DNA of 64,000 nt from Deinococcus koreensis (GCF_002901445.1 NZ_PPPD01000001.1:930001-994000), one strand, 5' to 3'. Numbered from the stretch's first letter, positions 31,771-42,118 are shown. Notes: generated from the sequence alone by a model not told the origin. Numbers and translations are program-made.

Positions 31771-32856
31771 ATGCCTTTGTCCTACCTGGCGCGGATCGCG
31801 CAGACGCCGGCCCCGACCTTTCAGGAGGAGCGCCGCGCCGAGCTGATCGCCTCGCTGTGGCAGGAACTGGGTCACGTCACCGAACGCGACGAGGTGGGCA
31901 ACGTGCTGACCCGGATCACGCCGCCCGGCACCGAGGGGCGCCCGGCCCTGCTGCTGGCGGCGCATCTGGACACCGTGTTCGACGCCGGCACCGACGTGAC
32001 GGTGCGCGAGGAGGGCGGGCGGCTGGTCGGGCCGGGCGTGGGCGACAACTCGGCCAGCCTGGCGGTGGTCACGGCGCTGCTGCGTGATCTGCGCGGCGTT
32101 CAGGGCCACCTGAGCCGGCCCCTGTGGGTCGCGGCCAACGTGGGCGAGGAAGGGCTGGGCGACCTGCGCGGCAGCAAGCACCTGATCGCCCGGCACCGCG
32201 ACTCGCTGGGCGCCTTCGTGGCGGTGGACGGCTACCTGGGGGTGGCGGTCACGCGTGGGGTGGGGGTGCGGCGCTACCGCGCGACCTTCCTGGGGCCGGG
32301 CGGGCACTCCTGGGGCGACCAGGGGCCGAGCGCCATCCACGCGCTGGGGCGGGCCATCCAGGGGCTGTACGCGCTGAAGCTGCCGCTCACGCCCCGCACG
32401 ACGCTGAACGTGGGCATGGCGGACGGCGGCACCTCGGTGAACTCGATCGCGGGCAGCGCGGAGCTGCTGCTCGACCTGCGCTCGCTGGACGCCGGGGTGC
32501 TGGCCGATCTGGACACCCGCGCCGTGGCCGCCCTGCACTCGGCCGCGCGCGACGTGGGCGTGACCGTGCGGGTGGAGCGGGTGGGGGACCGGCCCGGCGG
32601 CGACCTGCACAGCGAGCCCCTGCTGCCCCTGATCCGCGAGGCGGCCCGCGAGATCAAGCTGGAGGTGCGTACGGCGTCGAGCAGCACGGACGCCAACGCG
32701 GCGGCGCCACATGGCCTGAGCGCCGTGGCGGTCGGTGTCTACCGGGGCGGCAACGCCCACCGCCAGGACGAATGGGTGCAGACGACCAGCCTCGCCTCCG
32801 GGCTGCGCTTCCTGCGCCGGGTGGTCGAGCTGTACCAGCACCGACCGGCGGTCTGA
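31771..32856 (+). CDS. M20 family metallopeptidase
   Basis: 361 residues. Zinc/catalytic pattern: LLAAHLDTVFD (His and catalytic Asp), VGDNSASLAV (bridging Asp), NVGEEGLGDLRGSK (general-base Glu), and a terminal His in GGNAHRQDEW. A dimerisation domain (FLGPGGHSWGDQGPSA) sits in the middle, as in aminoacylase/carboxypeptidase G2 types. It should cleave a dipeptide or acyl-amino acid in the cytoplasm. Stand-alone gene with its own leaderless promoter, ended by the terminator at 32904. Confidence 0.9.
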   Translation: MPLSYLARIAQTPAPTFQEERRAELIASLWQELGHVTERDEVGNVLTRITPPGTEGRPALLLAAHLDTVFDAGTDVTVREEGGRLVGPGVGDNSASLAVVTALLRDLRGVQGHLSRPLWVAANVGEEGLGDLRGSKHLIARHRDSLGAFVAVDGYLGVAVTRGVGVRRYRATFLGPGGHSWGDQGPSAIHALGRAIQGLYALKLPLTPRTTLNVGMADGGTSVNSIAGSAELLLDLRSLDAGVLADLDTRAVAALHSAARDVGVTVRVERVGDRPGGDLHSEPLLPLIREAAREIKLEVRTASSSTDANAAAPHGLSAVAVGVYRGGNAHRQDEWVQTTSLASGLRFLRRVVELYQHRPAV

Positions 32857-32903
32857 ACCTCCTGCGGGGCCAGACCCGGCAGCACTGTGGGAATCCACCC
32901 GAT

Positions 32904-32928
32904 CCCCCCTGTCTGGGGGCAGGTTTTT
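32904..32928 (+). terminator. Terminator after the M20 peptidase gene
   Basis: A CCCCC/GGGGG hairpin with CCTG/CAGG option, followed by TTTTT at 32924-32928. Confidence 0.7.
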
Positions 32929-32981
32929 GGTGACTCAGATGGCAATTTAAGCCCACCAATTTCCCATTTGGAAAGCGCACA

Positions 32982-34394
32982 ATGGGCGGACTGATGAGCA
33001 CCCTGCGGCCTGCCCAAGCTCCGGTTCGCCCCTTGCCCGCCGTGCCCCGCATGGCGAGGGCGCTGGCGCTGGCCGGCGCCCTGTGCCTGCCGGCAGCGGT
33101 GGCCCAGGGCGCGGCCCAGTCGTCGCCCCAGGCACCGGCACCGTCATCCGTCCAGTCTCCGGCATCCGTCCAGTCGCCGGCCCAGCGGCTGTTCGACACG
33201 GTCAACCGACTGATCCAGCAGGAGTACGGCGGCCTGTCCACGGTGGATCGCCTGGCGCTGGCCCGCGAATACCAGCTGCGGCTGGACGCCGTGTGTGCGC
33301 CCAGCCCCGCCGACTGCGCGGAGGCCAGGGCCTACCCGGTGATCGAGGCCGAGATCACGGCGCTGGGCGACGAGCACAGCTTTTTCATGACGCCGGACGA
33401 CCTCAAGGAATTCGTGACCCGCGCGACCGGCGGCAGCCGCAAGCAGTTCGGCGTGAAGCTGGCCACTCTGGACGGTGAGAACCGCGTGGTCACCGAGGTC
33501 GTGCCGGGCAGCGCCGCCGAGCAGGCCGGGCTCCGGCGGGGCGACCTGCTGCAGACCCTGAACGGCCAGCCCTACACCTACGCGGCCCTGCGAACCGCGC
33601 GCGACAACGGCACGCCCATCACGCTGGGGGTCAGCCGGGTCGGGCAGACGCTGAGCCTGACCCTGACCTCCCGCGAGAGCAGCACGCGCGAACTGCCGCT
33701 GCTGCAGTACGTCCCGGCCGCCACCGCCGCCGCGCCCCAGGCCGAGGTCGCGGTGCTGCGGATTCCGACCTTCCTGTCGGGCGGCGGGATCGCCCAGCAG
33801 GTGCACGATCTGGTCGGCGAGGCCCAGGCCCGCGGCGCCTCGGGCATGATCATCGACCTGCGCGGCAACGGGGGCGGCAGCCTGAACGAGTGCGACAGCG
33901 CCGTGAGCGCCTTCGTGCCCTCGCTGACCCGGCTGGCGCGCAGTGCGGGGGGCAACAGCCGCACGGTGGTCAGCCGGGGCACCCGCCTGGAAGACGGCCT
34001 GCCGACCGGCGGGGTGCGCCGCCCCCACCTCTGGACGGGCCCGCTGACCGTGCTGGTGGATCAGGGCAGCGCCTCGTGCTCGGAATTCTTCGCCTACGAG
34101 GTGCAGTACGCCGGGCGCGGGCCGATCATCGGGGAGAACACGGCCGGGGTGGGCAACACCGCCACGCGCATCTTCGATACCGGCGAGGGCGGCCTGCAGC
34201 TCACCATCCTGAACTACGCCAAGCCCGACGGCACGCCCTACCCCACCCGCGTGCTGCCCAACCAGGTCTTCGCGCAGGGCGAGGAGCAGGTGCGCCACCT
34301 GACCCAGGGCCGCGACGACCTGCTGGCCGAGGGCCTGAAAGCCCTGCAGACCGCGCCCGTGCTGAGCAGCGATCCCTTCAAGGTCAGTCCCTGA
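32982..34394 (+). CDS. Secreted S41 C-terminal processing protease-like
   Basis: 470 residues from the first ATG; an ATG at 32994 or the one beginning MARALALAG would also give a signal peptide. The hydrophobic leader ends near LPAAVAQG. A Pro/Ser/Gln linker follows, then an N-terminal helical region, a PDZ domain (VVTEVVPGSAAEQAGLRRGD), and the protease domain with IIDLRGNGGGS and the catalytic serine region VDQGSASCSEFFA; the Lys usually found four turns later lies in the region of YPTRVLP/YAKPDG. It degrades or trims envelope proteins. Single gene with its own terminator. Confidence 0.88.
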   Translation: MGGLMSTLRPAQAPVRPLPAVPRMARALALAGALCLPAAVAQGAAQSSPQAPAPSSVQSPASVQSPAQRLFDTVNRLIQQEYGGLSTVDRLALAREYQLRLDAVCAPSPADCAEARAYPVIEAEITALGDEHSFFMTPDDLKEFVTRATGGSRKQFGVKLATLDGENRVVTEVVPGSAAEQAGLRRGDLLQTLNGQPYTYAALRTARDNGTPITLGVSRVGQTLSLTLTSRESSTRELPLLQYVPAATAAAPQAEVAVLRIPTFLSGGGIAQQVHDLVGEAQARGASGMIIDLRGNGGGSLNECDSAVSAFVPSLTRLARSAGGNSRTVVSRGTRLEDGLPTGGVRRPHLWTGPLTVLVDQGSASCSEFFAYEVQYAGRGPIIGENTAGVGNTATRIFDTGEGGLQLTILNYAKPDGTPYPTRVLPNQVFAQGEEQVRHLTQGRDDLLAEGLKALQTAPVLSSDPFKVSP

Positions 34395-34413
34395 ACTGAG
34401 GTCGGGGCAGGGT

Positions 34414-34440
34414 AAAGGGCGGCGAACAGGTCGCCCTTTT
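34414..34440 (+). terminator. Rho-independent terminator after the S41 protease gene
   Basis: AAAGGGCG (34414-34421) pairs with CGCCCTTT (34432-34439), followed by TTC. Confidence 0.8.
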
Positions 34441-34631
34441 CTGCTGATCATGGGGGACTGAGCCTCATGGGGGACTGGGCCCGGGCTCAGACGTGGTTGG
34501 AGAGGTCGTCCGAGTGGGCGGACGAGACACTCCATCGGACAGGCGTACGAAGACCCGCGGCGAGGCGCCGCTTGCTGTGCCAGTGCAGATCCCTCGCGGT
34601 GTTCAGGATGACACTGTCGAAGGTGCCCGAT

Positions 34632-35885
34632 TTACTGATTCCCCCCCTCGTCATCCCCGAACTCCAGCCCCCGCAGCGCCCAGCGCAGTCCCAGCACGGT
34701 CAGCACGCCGATTCCGGCCAGCGTCAGCCAGGGCAGGGCGCCCAGGCCCAGGCGGGCGCCGGCATCGACCAGCGTGCCGCCCAGCACACTGCCCAGCGCC
34801 CCGCCGACCCCCAGGCTGATGGCCGAGAAGCCGAAATACGAGCCCACCAGCCCCGGGGGCGCGAAGCGGGCGGTCAGGGTCTGCTGGGTCGGGTAGACCA
34901 GCATGGTGCCCAGCGAGTACAGCGCCACGCAGGCCAGCAGCGCCGGGAACGTGGTGACCAGCGCCATCAGGCCCAGGCTCAGGCCGACCAGCCCGACCGC
35001 CACCATCAGGGCCGCGCGGGTGGGCAGGGTGCGCTCGGCGAGGCGCAGCAGGGGGTACTGCAAGGCGACCGCCAGACCGGCGCTCAGGCCGTACAGGGGG
35101 GCGGTCGCGCCGGGGCCGGCCAGCGAGATGGCCTTCAGGGTCACCGCCACGTTGATCTGGGTGCTGAGGATGAAGTAGCCGATCAAGACCAGCGTGAAGC
35201 GGCGGAAGTGCCGATCCAGCGCGGCCGTTCTCAGGCCGCCGAAGCCGCTGACCTTGCTGCCCGCCGGGCGCAGGCGCGGCAGGGTGGCGCCCAGCACCAC
35301 GGCGGCCAGCAGGTACACGCTGGCCGCGCACAGGGCGGCGGTGCGGAAGCCCAGGCCCAGCAGCGCGGCGCCGATCAGCGGGCCCGTGACCATGCCCAGG
35401 TTGCCGGAGATGCTGGTCAGGCCGAACATCCGGGTGCGGTGCTCGGGCCGGGTCACGGCGGTGATCGCGGCGCTCTTGGGGGCGTCGAAGAGGCCGCCGC
35501 CCACCCCGGCCAGCAGGGCGGCCGAGAGCAGCACGCCGGGCGTCTCCGCGAAGCCCATCCAGGCGAAGCCCGCGCAGCGCAGCACACAGCCCGCCAGGAT
35601 CAGCGGGCGCGGCCCCACGCGGTCGGCCCAGGCCCCGCCGAAGACCGTCAGGCCCTGCTGGGTCAGCTGCCGCAGGCCCAGCACCAGCCCCACCGTGGCC
35701 GCCGGCCAGCCCAGCCCGCCGGAGCTGGTGGGGCCGCTGAAATGCACGGTGACCAGCGGGATGACCGCGAAGAACCCGCCCCACATCAGGAAATTGGCGG
35801 CGATCAGACCGAGCTGCGCGGCCGAGGGGCGCAGGGGGCTGTTTACCGGGTGGGGCGGGGGGCTGGGGGACGCGGGCAGGCTCAC
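34632..35885 (-). CDS. MFS transporter
   Basis: 417 residues with about 12 membrane segments. The MFS loop motif between helices 2 and 3 is GAWADRVGPRPLI, repeated weakly in the second half. The fold is of the drug/sugar exporter type (MdtH/YfcJ-like) but the substrate is unknown. GTG start at 35885 lies 7 bases after TAGCCT, which settles the start: the upstream extension is made of a 15-bp tandem repeat. The 190 bases after the S41 terminator (34442-34631) show only small repeats. Confidence 0.88.
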   Translation of the reverse strand: MSLPASPSPPPHPVNSPLRPSAAQLGLIAANFLMWGGFFAVIPLVTVHFSGPTSSGGLGWPAATVGLVLGLRQLTQQGLTVFGGAWADRVGPRPLILAGCVLRCAGFAWMGFAETPGVLLSAALLAGVGGGLFDAPKSAAITAVTRPEHRTRMFGLTSISGNLGMVTGPLIGAALLGLGFRTAALCAASVYLLAAVVLGATLPRLRPAGSKVSGFGGLRTAALDRHFRRFTLVLIGYFILSTQINVAVTLKAISLAGPGATAPLYGLSAGLAVALQYPLLRLAERTLPTRAALMVAVGLVGLSLGLMALVTTFPALLACVALYSLGTMLVYPTQQTLTARFAPPGLVGSYFGFSAISLGVGGALGSVLGGTLVDAGARLGLGALPWLTLAGIGVLTVLGLRWALRGLEFGDDEGGNQ

Positions 35886-35892
35886 GAGGCCG

Positions 35893-35898
35893 AGGCTA
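35893..35898 (-). promoter_or_regulatory. -10 box of the MFS gene
   Basis: TAGCCT on the minus strand, 7 bases before the GTG. Confidence 0.5.
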
Positions 35899-35920
35899 GC
35901 GCGCGGCCGGCGCGGCTGGG

Positions 35921-35965
35921 CCACAGTGAATGGGGTCACAGTGAACGGGGCCACAGTGAACGGGG
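35921..35965. repeat. Tandem 15-bp repeat, three units
   Basis: Three units of (C/T)CACAGTGAAYGGGG at 35921-35935, 35936-35950 and 35951-35965, in the gap before the MFS gene. Confidence 0.85.
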
Positions 35966-36021
35966 GAGTGAGCTTCATCGCCCACCCCCCCGGTCTGCCC
36001 TCCGTTTGGAAAGGCCTGGGC

Positions 36022-38211
36022 TTACCCGCCGACGTGCACCATCGGGCGCCGGCTGGCCTCGCGCTCGGCGATCCGCAGGATCTCGTGGGTGAGCGGCGGC
36101 ACGTCGCCCTCGCCGGCGAGCAGGAAGCGCAGGGCGTTCTGGGCGGGGCCCTTCTCGCTCCACTCGAAATAGACGTGCGGGGGCACGCCGGTCAGGTCGC
36201 GCACGTGCAGCAGCACCGCCGCCAGGGTATTGGGCACCGAGCTGCCCTTGGCGCGCAGGATGGCGTGCTGGCCGACCCGCACGCCGCAGACCTGTACGGT
36301 GGAGCTGAAGTCGCTGGCGTCGCTGATCTTGACCTCCAGGAACAGGGCGGCCTCGCCGGGCGCGAGGTGGTTGTCCACCCGCACGTCCAGGGCCTTCTCG
36401 CGGTACTCCAGATCGTCGCCCTCGTTCAGGCGGTTGGCGATGAAGCGCACCGGCAGGCCGCGCCCTGCCACCTCGTCCAGCATGGCGCGGGCCGTGTCGT
36501 CGAGCACCACCGACTGCACCCGCAGCTCGGTCGAGCGGCTGATGCGCGAGGCCACGGAGACGACCAGGATGGCCAGGATGAACATCAGGGCGATCCACAG
36601 GCCCTCGGGGCGATCCTTGACGGTCACGAAGGAGGTGTAGACAAACACGGCGCTGACCACGGCGAAGGCCACAGCCGCCCAGCGGTGGCCCCGGCGCAGC
36701 TCGGTCAGGAAGACCGCGATGGCGGCCGAGGTCATCAGCGCGAGCACCCCGGTGGCGTAGGCGCCCGCCTGGGAGTCGACGTTGGCCCTGAACAGCACGG
36801 TGACCAGGGCGCTGATCAGAGTGAACAGCACGACCAGCGGGCGGGTCGCGCGGGCCCAGTCGGGCGCCATGCCGTAGCGCGGCAGGTACCGGGGCACGAT
36901 GTTCAGCAGCCCCGCCATGGCCGAGGCGCCCGCGAACCACAGGATCAGGATGGTCGAGAGGTCGTACAGCGTGCCGAAGGTCTCGCCGAAGCGGTCGTGG
37001 GCTAGGTAGGCCAGCGCGCGGCCGTTGGCCTGGCCGGCGGGGGTCGAGACCGTGACCTGATCGGTGTTGTCGCCGGGCACGGCGCGCACGTTCACAGTGA
37101 TAGGGATGCGCCCGCCCACCGTGTCGGCCTGCACAGTGTAGGTGCCCACCTGACCGGCCGGGAGCCGCAGGCTGTAGACCTCCTTGGGGTTCTCGGAACT
37201 GTCGAGCGGCACGTCGATGACCGCCCGGCCGGCGTTCAGGTCGGCGGCGTTGAGGGTGCGCGTGGCGCTGGTCACGGCCCAGAACTCGTGGCGCGGGATG
37301 AGCAGCGTGGTCACCAGCGACGAGCCGATCAGCATGACGCTCATGATCAGCGCGGCGGTGGTGAGCAGCTTGCGCGTGTTGCGGATGCGCCCCACGGGCC
37401 GGGCCTGGGTGTCGCCCTTCTCCCCTTTCACCAGCGGCATGACCACCACGCCGGTCTCGAAGCCGGAGAGGCCCAGCGCCAGCGCCGGGAAGACCAGCAG
37501 CGCTCCGCCCACGATCGCCAGCGGCGAGAGGTAGGCCTGCGAGAGCGCCTCCCACCAGCCCGAAAGCAGCGCGGGCTGCGCGGCGACCTCCAGCACGCCG
37601 CGCCCCACGACCAGCAGGCTCATGCTCAGGTACAGGATCACGATGCCCACCGCGATCCCGATGGCCTCCTTGAAGCCCTTGAGGAACACGGCCGCCAGCA
37701 ACCCGATCAGCCCCAGCGTCAGGGGCACCTCCAGGCCCTCCAGGGCGCTTTTCAGGAAGGGGTTCTCGACCAGGTGCGCCGTGGCGTCGGCCGCCGAGAG
37801 CGTGATCGTGATGACAAAACCCGTGGCGACGAAGCCCAGCAGCGCCAGCACCAGCACCTTGCTGGGCCAGTAGTTCAGCAGCCGCTCCAGCATGGACAGG
37901 CTGCCGTCGCCGTGCGGGCTCTCCTGCGCGACCCGGCGGTACATGGGCAGCGCCCCGAAGAGGGTCACCAGCACCAGCACCAGCGTCGCGACCGGCGAGA
38001 GCGCGCCCGCCGCCAGCGCGGCGATGCCCGGCTGGTAGCCCAGCGTGGAGAAGTAGTCCACGCCGGTCAGGCACATGACCTTCCACCAGGGCTGCGTGTG
38101 GTGCTGGGCCGCCACCTGCTGCTCGCCCTCGTAGAAGCCCTCGGGCTCGGGTTGGTTGGTTTCCAGAAACCACTTCAGGAAGGGGCTGCGCTGTGGGTCG
38201 GCGGACGACAT
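36022..38211 (-). CDS. APC-superfamily permease with large C-terminal cytosolic domain
   Basis: 729 residues. It starts with a short polar arm, then [16 protein letters not shown], the APC first-helix pattern, and about 12 membrane segments to residue 560. A periplasmic/extracellular insertion (about 290-390, [12 protein letters not shown] region) interrupts the middle. The last 180 residues are soluble ([18 protein letters not shown] onward). It may carry amino acids or potassium (KUP-like topology); no residue fixes which. A TAGACT box 6 bases before the ATG supports the start. Confidence 0.85.
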   Translation of the reverse strand: MSSADPQRSPFLKWFLETNQPEPEGFYEGEQQVAAQHHTQPWWKVMCLTGVDYFSTLGYQPGIAALAAGALSPVATLVLVLVTLFGALPMYRRVAQESPHGDGSLSMLERLLNYWPSKVLVLALLGFVATGFVITITLSAADATAHLVENPFLKSALEGLEVPLTLGLIGLLAAVFLKGFKEAIGIAVGIVILYLSMSLLVVGRGVLEVAAQPALLSGWWEALSQAYLSPLAIVGGALLVFPALALGLSGFETGVVVMPLVKGEKGDTQARPVGRIRNTRKLLTTAALIMSVMLIGSSLVTTLLIPRHEFWAVTSATRTLNAADLNAGRAVIDVPLDSSENPKEVYSLRLPAGQVGTYTVQADTVGGRIPITVNVRAVPGDNTDQVTVSTPAGQANGRALAYLAHDRFGETFGTLYDLSTILILWFAGASAMAGLLNIVPRYLPRYGMAPDWARATRPLVVLFTLISALVTVLFRANVDSQAGAYATGVLALMTSAAIAVFLTELRRGHRWAAVAFAVVSAVFVYTSFVTVKDRPEGLWIALMFILAILVVSVASRISRSTELRVQSVVLDDTARAMLDEVAGRGLPVRFIANRLNEGDDLEYREKALDVRVDNHLAPGEAALFLEVKISDASDFSSTVQVCGVRVGQHAILRAKGSSVPNTLAAVLLHVRDLTGVPPHVYFEWSEKGPAQNALRFLLAGEGDVPPLTHEILRIAEREASRRPMVHVGG

Positions 38212-38217
38212 TGCGGC

Positions 38218-38223
38218 AGTCTA
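38218..38223 (-). promoter_or_regulatory. -10 box of the APC-type permease gene
   Basis: TAGACT on the minus strand, 6 bases before the ATG. Confidence 0.5.
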
Positions 38224-38340
38224 CGCATACTCCGGCCGGGCGCATGTGACGCCGGAGGCACAAACCTGTCTGGTCGTCCGCCTTTTTGTCGGCCAGGAGC
38301 ACGGGGCCGCGGGGCGTGACGTGGGGTCGGCTGGGCGGGC

Positions 38341-38346
38341 TAGCAT
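38341..38346 (+). promoter_or_regulatory. -10 box of the metallo-hydrolase gene
   Basis: TAGCAT, 6 bases before the ATG at 38353. Confidence 0.5.
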
Positions 38347-38352
38347 TCCGCC

Positions 38353-39267
38353 ATGTCCGCCTCCGCGTCTCCCTCTGCGCTGATCCCCCTGGCCCCCGGC
38401 GTCTTCTATCTCGCGGGCGCGGTGAACTCCTTCGTGGTGGGAGACGGCCGGGGCGGCGCCCTGCTGGTCGATACCGGCCTGGACGAGGCTCATGCGCGCC
38501 GGCTGCTGCGGGCGCTGGACGCGGCGGGGCTGACCCCCACCGGCATCCTGAACACCCACAGCCACGCCGACCACCACGGGGGCAACGCCAGCATCCTGAA
38601 GAAGTTCCCGGAGCTGAAGGTCTTCGCCCCGCCGCTGGAGGACGCGGTGATCACGCACCCCATCCTGGAGCCCATCACCCTGTTCGGCGCCCGGCCCCCG
38701 CGCGAGCTGCAGACCAGGTTCCTGCTGGCCCCGCCCAGCCCCGCGCGGCTGGCCCCGGAACCCGGCCTGTGCCGGATCGGCGGCGCCACGGTGGAATTGA
38801 TCGAGGTCGCCGGCCACGCCTCCATGATGTACGCCGTGCGGGTGGGCGATGTGCTGTACGCCGCCGACGCGCTGTTCGGCCCGGAGGCGCTGGAGAAGCA
38901 CCCGCTGACCTTCTGCGCCGACTCGCGGCTGCAGAAGGAAGCGGCCGCGCACCTGGGCACCCTGGAGGGCGTGCGGGTCACGCTGCCGGGGCACGGCGAG
39001 CCGACGGACGACCTGGCCGGGCTGGTCGCGGCGAATCTGGCTGTGTATGAGCGCACCACGCAGGCGGTGTTGACGGCCGTGCAAGTCGGCGCGGCGACCG
39101 TGGACGAGCTGCTCTCACGGGTCTGCGCCGCCCTGGGCGTGACCATGACGACCCCCGGCGCGGTGGTGCTCAACCGCGCGGTGGTCAGCGCGCACCTGAC
39201 CGAGCTGCTGGAGGCGGGGCGGGTGGAGATGACGGTGCAGGACAACCGGCTGATCTTCGGCGCCTGA
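38353..39267 (+). CDS. MBL-fold metallo-hydrolase
   Basis: 304 residues. The metallo-beta-lactamase site is HSHADHH (69-75), with further ligands in VAGHASMM, YAADALFG and LPGHGEPTDD. A C-terminal helical tail (from about 235) is longer than in glyoxalase II. It probably hydrolyses an ester or thioester; substrate unknown. It is followed 40 bases later by the LuxR-type regulator, which has its own promoter. Confidence 0.9.
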   Translation: MSASASPSALIPLAPGVFYLAGAVNSFVVGDGRGGALLVDTGLDEAHARRLLRALDAAGLTPTGILNTHSHADHHGGNASILKKFPELKVFAPPLEDAVITHPILEPITLFGARPPRELQTRFLLAPPSPARLAPEPGLCRIGGATVELIEVAGHASMMYAVRVGDVLYAADALFGPEALEKHPLTFCADSRLQKEAAAHLGTLEGVRVTLPGHGEPTDDLAGLVAANLAVYERTTQAVLTAVQVGAATVDELLSRVCAALGVTMTTPGAVVLNRAVVSAHLTELLEAGRVEMTVQDNRLIFGA

Positions 39268-39296
39268 TGTCGTGCCCCTGGCACTGGCCCGGTATG

Positions 39297-39302
39297 TACA
39301 CT
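39297..39302 (+). promoter_or_regulatory. -10 box of the NTPase-LuxR regulator gene
   Basis: TACACT, 5 bases before the ATG at 39308. Confidence 0.5.
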
Positions 39303-39307
39303 GGGTC

Positions 39308-41575
39308 ATGAGCGTCCTGCGGGGGGCGGATCAGGCGGCGTCCGGGCAGCCGGCGCTGGTGGGCCGGGACTACGAGCTGGTGCTGGCCCAGGAACTGCTG
39401 ATGCGTCCGCAGGTGCGCGTGCTGGTCGTGCGGGGGCCGGGAGGTGTGGGCAAGACGCGCCTGGCCCGCGAGGTGCAGGCCAGATTGAACCCGAACTTCG
39501 ACCTGGGGGCCGTGTTCGTGAACCTGGCCCCGCTGTCCGGCGAGGATCAGGTGCTGCCGGCGATCTGCCGGGCCCTGGACGTGCGGGACGCAGGCTCCCC
39601 GCTGGACGCCCTGAGCCGGGCAGTCGGCGAGCAGGGCCTGCTGCTTGTGCTGGACAACCTGGAACACCTGCCAAACCCGGAAGGAGACATCGTGGCCCTG
39701 TGCGCCCGGCTGCCCGGCGTGCGGCTGCTGGTGACCAGCCGGCGCGTGCTGCGGGTGCGGCAGATTCACGAGTTGCCTCTGGCGCCTCTGGCCCTGCCCC
39801 TCCATCCCGAGGGCGCCGCGTCCAGCGCCGCCGTGCAGCTGTTCGTGCAGCGCGCCCAGGAGGTCGAGCCGGACTTCAGCCTGACGCCAGACAATACGGC
39901 GCTGGTCACTGCCGTGTGCCGGGCGCTGGACGGCCTGCCGCTGGCGCTGGAACTGGCGGCCGCGCGGCTGCGCACCGTCGACCTGACGGGCCTGCTGGGC
40001 TGGCTGGAGACGCCCCTGGAGGTGCTGGACGGCGGCCCGCTGGACGACGCGCCGCGCTCGCGGTCACTGCGGGACGCCGTCCGCTGGAGTTACGACCTGC
40101 TGACTCCCGGGGAGCAGGCGGTCTTCACGGCCTGCGGGGTGTTTGTCGGCGGCTTCACCCTGGACGCCCTGGAGGCGGTCACCGCCCGCCCGGACGCGCG
40201 GGCGACCCTGATCGCGCTGGTGGAGCACAGCCTGATCCAGCGGGCAGAAGGTACCCCGCCCCGCTGGCAGCTGCTGGAGCCCGTCCGGGAATTCGCGGCC
40301 GAAATCCTGCGGGCCTCGCCGGACGCCGCCCTGCTGGCAGGACGGCACGCCCGCTTTTATCTGGAGCTGGCCGAGGAAACGGACGCTCTGGAGATGAGAC
40401 CGTCCCCGGAACGCATGGCGCGGCTGGCCACCGACGAACCCAATCTGCTGGCGGCTCTGGAGTATTTCATGGCCTCCAGCCAGGCCATGCGGGCGCAGGC
40501 GCTGGCCTATGGTCTCGTGCCGTTCTGGTTCGGGCGCGGACACCCTGCCCAAGGAATGCTGCACTTGCAGCGGGTACTGGATATGCAGGACAGCGTCCCC
40601 GGCACCCAGCGGGCCAACCTGTACGGCAATGCCGCCGGCCTCGCCAGCCGGGCCGGGTTCTCTGAGCAGGCAGAGCGCTGGGCCCGGATGAGTCTGGCCT
40701 TGTACCGCGACCTGAATGACTCGGCCGGGGAGGCCGACGCCCTGGCGACTCTGGCCGACATGCTGTCCACCCAAGGAAACCACGCCGAGGCCATTCCACT
40801 GATCCAGCAGGCCCTGGCGCGGCTGGAGGCACTCGGCAACCTGACAGGCCAGGGCGTGGTGTCGCACAATCTGGCGGCCACCCTGAGTCAGTCCGGACAG
40901 TACCGTGCCAGCATGCCTTTCTTCGAGCAGGCTCTGAAGTTGTGGCATCAGCTGGAACATCCCATCGGCGAGGCCTACACCAGAGGTGTCCGGGCAGTGC
41001 AGCACCTGCGCCACCACGAGCTGGACGCCGGCAGGATCGACGCCCGGCGGGCTTGGCAGCTCGGACGTGACTTCCAGGACGTCATCTTTCGAGAGGCGCT
41101 GCTGTTCATCGCGGGCCTGCTGGCCGCGCGGCTGGGTCACCAGCTGGTAGGCGTGCGGCTGGCCGCCGCGAGTGAAGCGCTGCGAACCCGTGCCAGCGTC
41201 CACCTTCCCCGTGCCTGCTACCGTGAACGCGACGAGCTGATCGCCGAACTGCGCGCCGCCCTGCCCCCCGCCGACTTCGCCGCCGCCTGGGAACAGGGCA
41301 CGCAGGCCGGGCCGGAGGCCGTCACCGCCGATCTCGACTGCGCCATGCAGACTGAAGCACAGAGCGCGGTCTCACCTCCAGACGCGCTGACCCCACGCGA
41401 ACTGGAAGTGCTGGCCGGGGTGGCGCAGGGCCACAGCGACAAGAGGGTCGCCCAGACACTGGGCATCAGCCCCGGCACGGTGGGCAAGCATGTGGCGAAC
41501 ATGCTGGGCAAGCTCGAGTTGCACAACCGCGTGGAACTGGCGCGCTGGGCGCTCGAACGTCACGTCACCCCCTAA
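39308..41575 (+). CDS. NTPase-TPR-LuxR transcriptional regulator
   Basis: 755 residues. Walker A GPGGVGKT (43-50), a NB-ARC/AfsR-like NTPase with LLVLDNLEHLPN (Walker B) and LLVTSRRVLRV (sensor), and GLPLALELAAARL (the winged-helix GxP box). Helical TPR repeats follow from about 370-620. At the C-terminus is a LuxR helix-turn-helix (LTPRELEVLAGVAQGHSDKRVAQTLGISPGTVGKHV). These large regulators bind an unknown ligand and activate nearby genes. The three secreted-protein genes that follow are the obvious target. No operator was identified. Confidence 0.9.
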   Translation: MSVLRGADQAASGQPALVGRDYELVLAQELLMRPQVRVLVVRGPGGVGKTRLAREVQARLNPNFDLGAVFVNLAPLSGEDQVLPAICRALDVRDAGSPLDALSRAVGEQGLLLVLDNLEHLPNPEGDIVALCARLPGVRLLVTSRRVLRVRQIHELPLAPLALPLHPEGAASSAAVQLFVQRAQEVEPDFSLTPDNTALVTAVCRALDGLPLALELAAARLRTVDLTGLLGWLETPLEVLDGGPLDDAPRSRSLRDAVRWSYDLLTPGEQAVFTACGVFVGGFTLDALEAVTARPDARATLIALVEHSLIQRAEGTPPRWQLLEPVREFAAEILRASPDAALLAGRHARFYLELAEETDALEMRPSPERMARLATDEPNLLAALEYFMASSQAMRAQALAYGLVPFWFGRGHPAQGMLHLQRVLDMQDSVPGTQRANLYGNAAGLASRAGFSEQAERWARMSLALYRDLNDSAGEADALATLADMLSTQGNHAEAIPLIQQALARLEALGNLTGQGVVSHNLAATLSQSGQYRASMPFFEQALKLWHQLEHPIGEAYTRGVRAVQHLRHHELDAGRIDARRAWQLGRDFQDVIFREALLFIAGLLAARLGHQLVGVRLAAASEALRTRASVHLPRACYRERDELIAELRAALPPADFAAAWEQGTQAGPEAVTADLDCAMQTEAQSAVSPPDALTPRELEVLAGVAQGHSDKRVAQTLGISPGTVGKHVANMLGKLELHNRVELARWALERHVTP

Positions 41576-41713
41576 GCCTCCCCCACCCCCTGGATCCCCG
41601 ACTGGGTAGTTCTCCCGATGCGGGCCCCGGGCCTCTCCTCCTACCGTGAAGGCGTCGGCCGAGCCAGCCCTGTCTGCACGTCACGCGGGGCCGGGGCCAC
41701 GAGGGGGAGAGAC

Positions 41714-42118
41714 ATGAACGCGCACACCAAGAGGATGGTGGGATGCAGTCTGCTATGCGTCCTGACGCTGGGTACCGGGTCGGCCGGGGGCGCCGGCCGC
41801 ATGGTGCTCGATCCGGGCGAGGGCGTGCGGGTGACGGCAGCCGCCGCGCTCGCCGGAGAACTGGTTGAGGCCGGGAGCACGCTGCCTCTGGTCATGGCTC
41901 TGGGCGACCACCGCATCGAGGTGCTGGACGGCGAATTGACCCTGATGCTCCCGGGAGGCTCCGAGGTTCTTCCCGCCGGGGCAAGGCGAATGGTGCCCAC
42001 CGGCACCGCGTTCCAGCTGGTCAACCGCAGCGCCCACGCAGCGCGGGTCGTGGTCACCGTGCAGCTGCAGCGCATGGACGCGCCCATGCGCTTCTCGGCC
42101 AAGCAGCACCCCGTCTAG
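41714..42118 (+). CDS. Small secreted cupin-like protein A
   Basis: 134 residues, ATG after GGGGGAGAG. The signal peptide ends near GSAGGAG. The mature domain is a small beta-barrel: VEAGSTLPLVMALGDHRIEVLDGELTLMLPGGSEVLPAGARRMVPTG. It lines up with the protein at 42966 over this stretch. The usual cupin metal histidines are mostly missing (only one His kept), so binding rather than catalysis is likely. First of three secreted proteins behind the LuxR-type regulator. Confidence 0.7.
   Translation: MNAHTKRMVGCSLLCVLTLGTGSAGGAGRMVLDPGEGVRVTAAAALAGELVEAGSTLPLVMALGDHRIEVLDGELTLMLPGGSEVLPAGARRMVPTGTAFQLVNRSAHAARVVVTVQLQRMDAPMRFSAKQHPV

Noticed and set aside
34442..34631. Remnant of an insertion sequence after the S41 protease
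   Set aside because: Only a 15-bp direct repeat (CATGGGGGACTG twice) and a 7-bp hairpin are seen; no transposase fragment.
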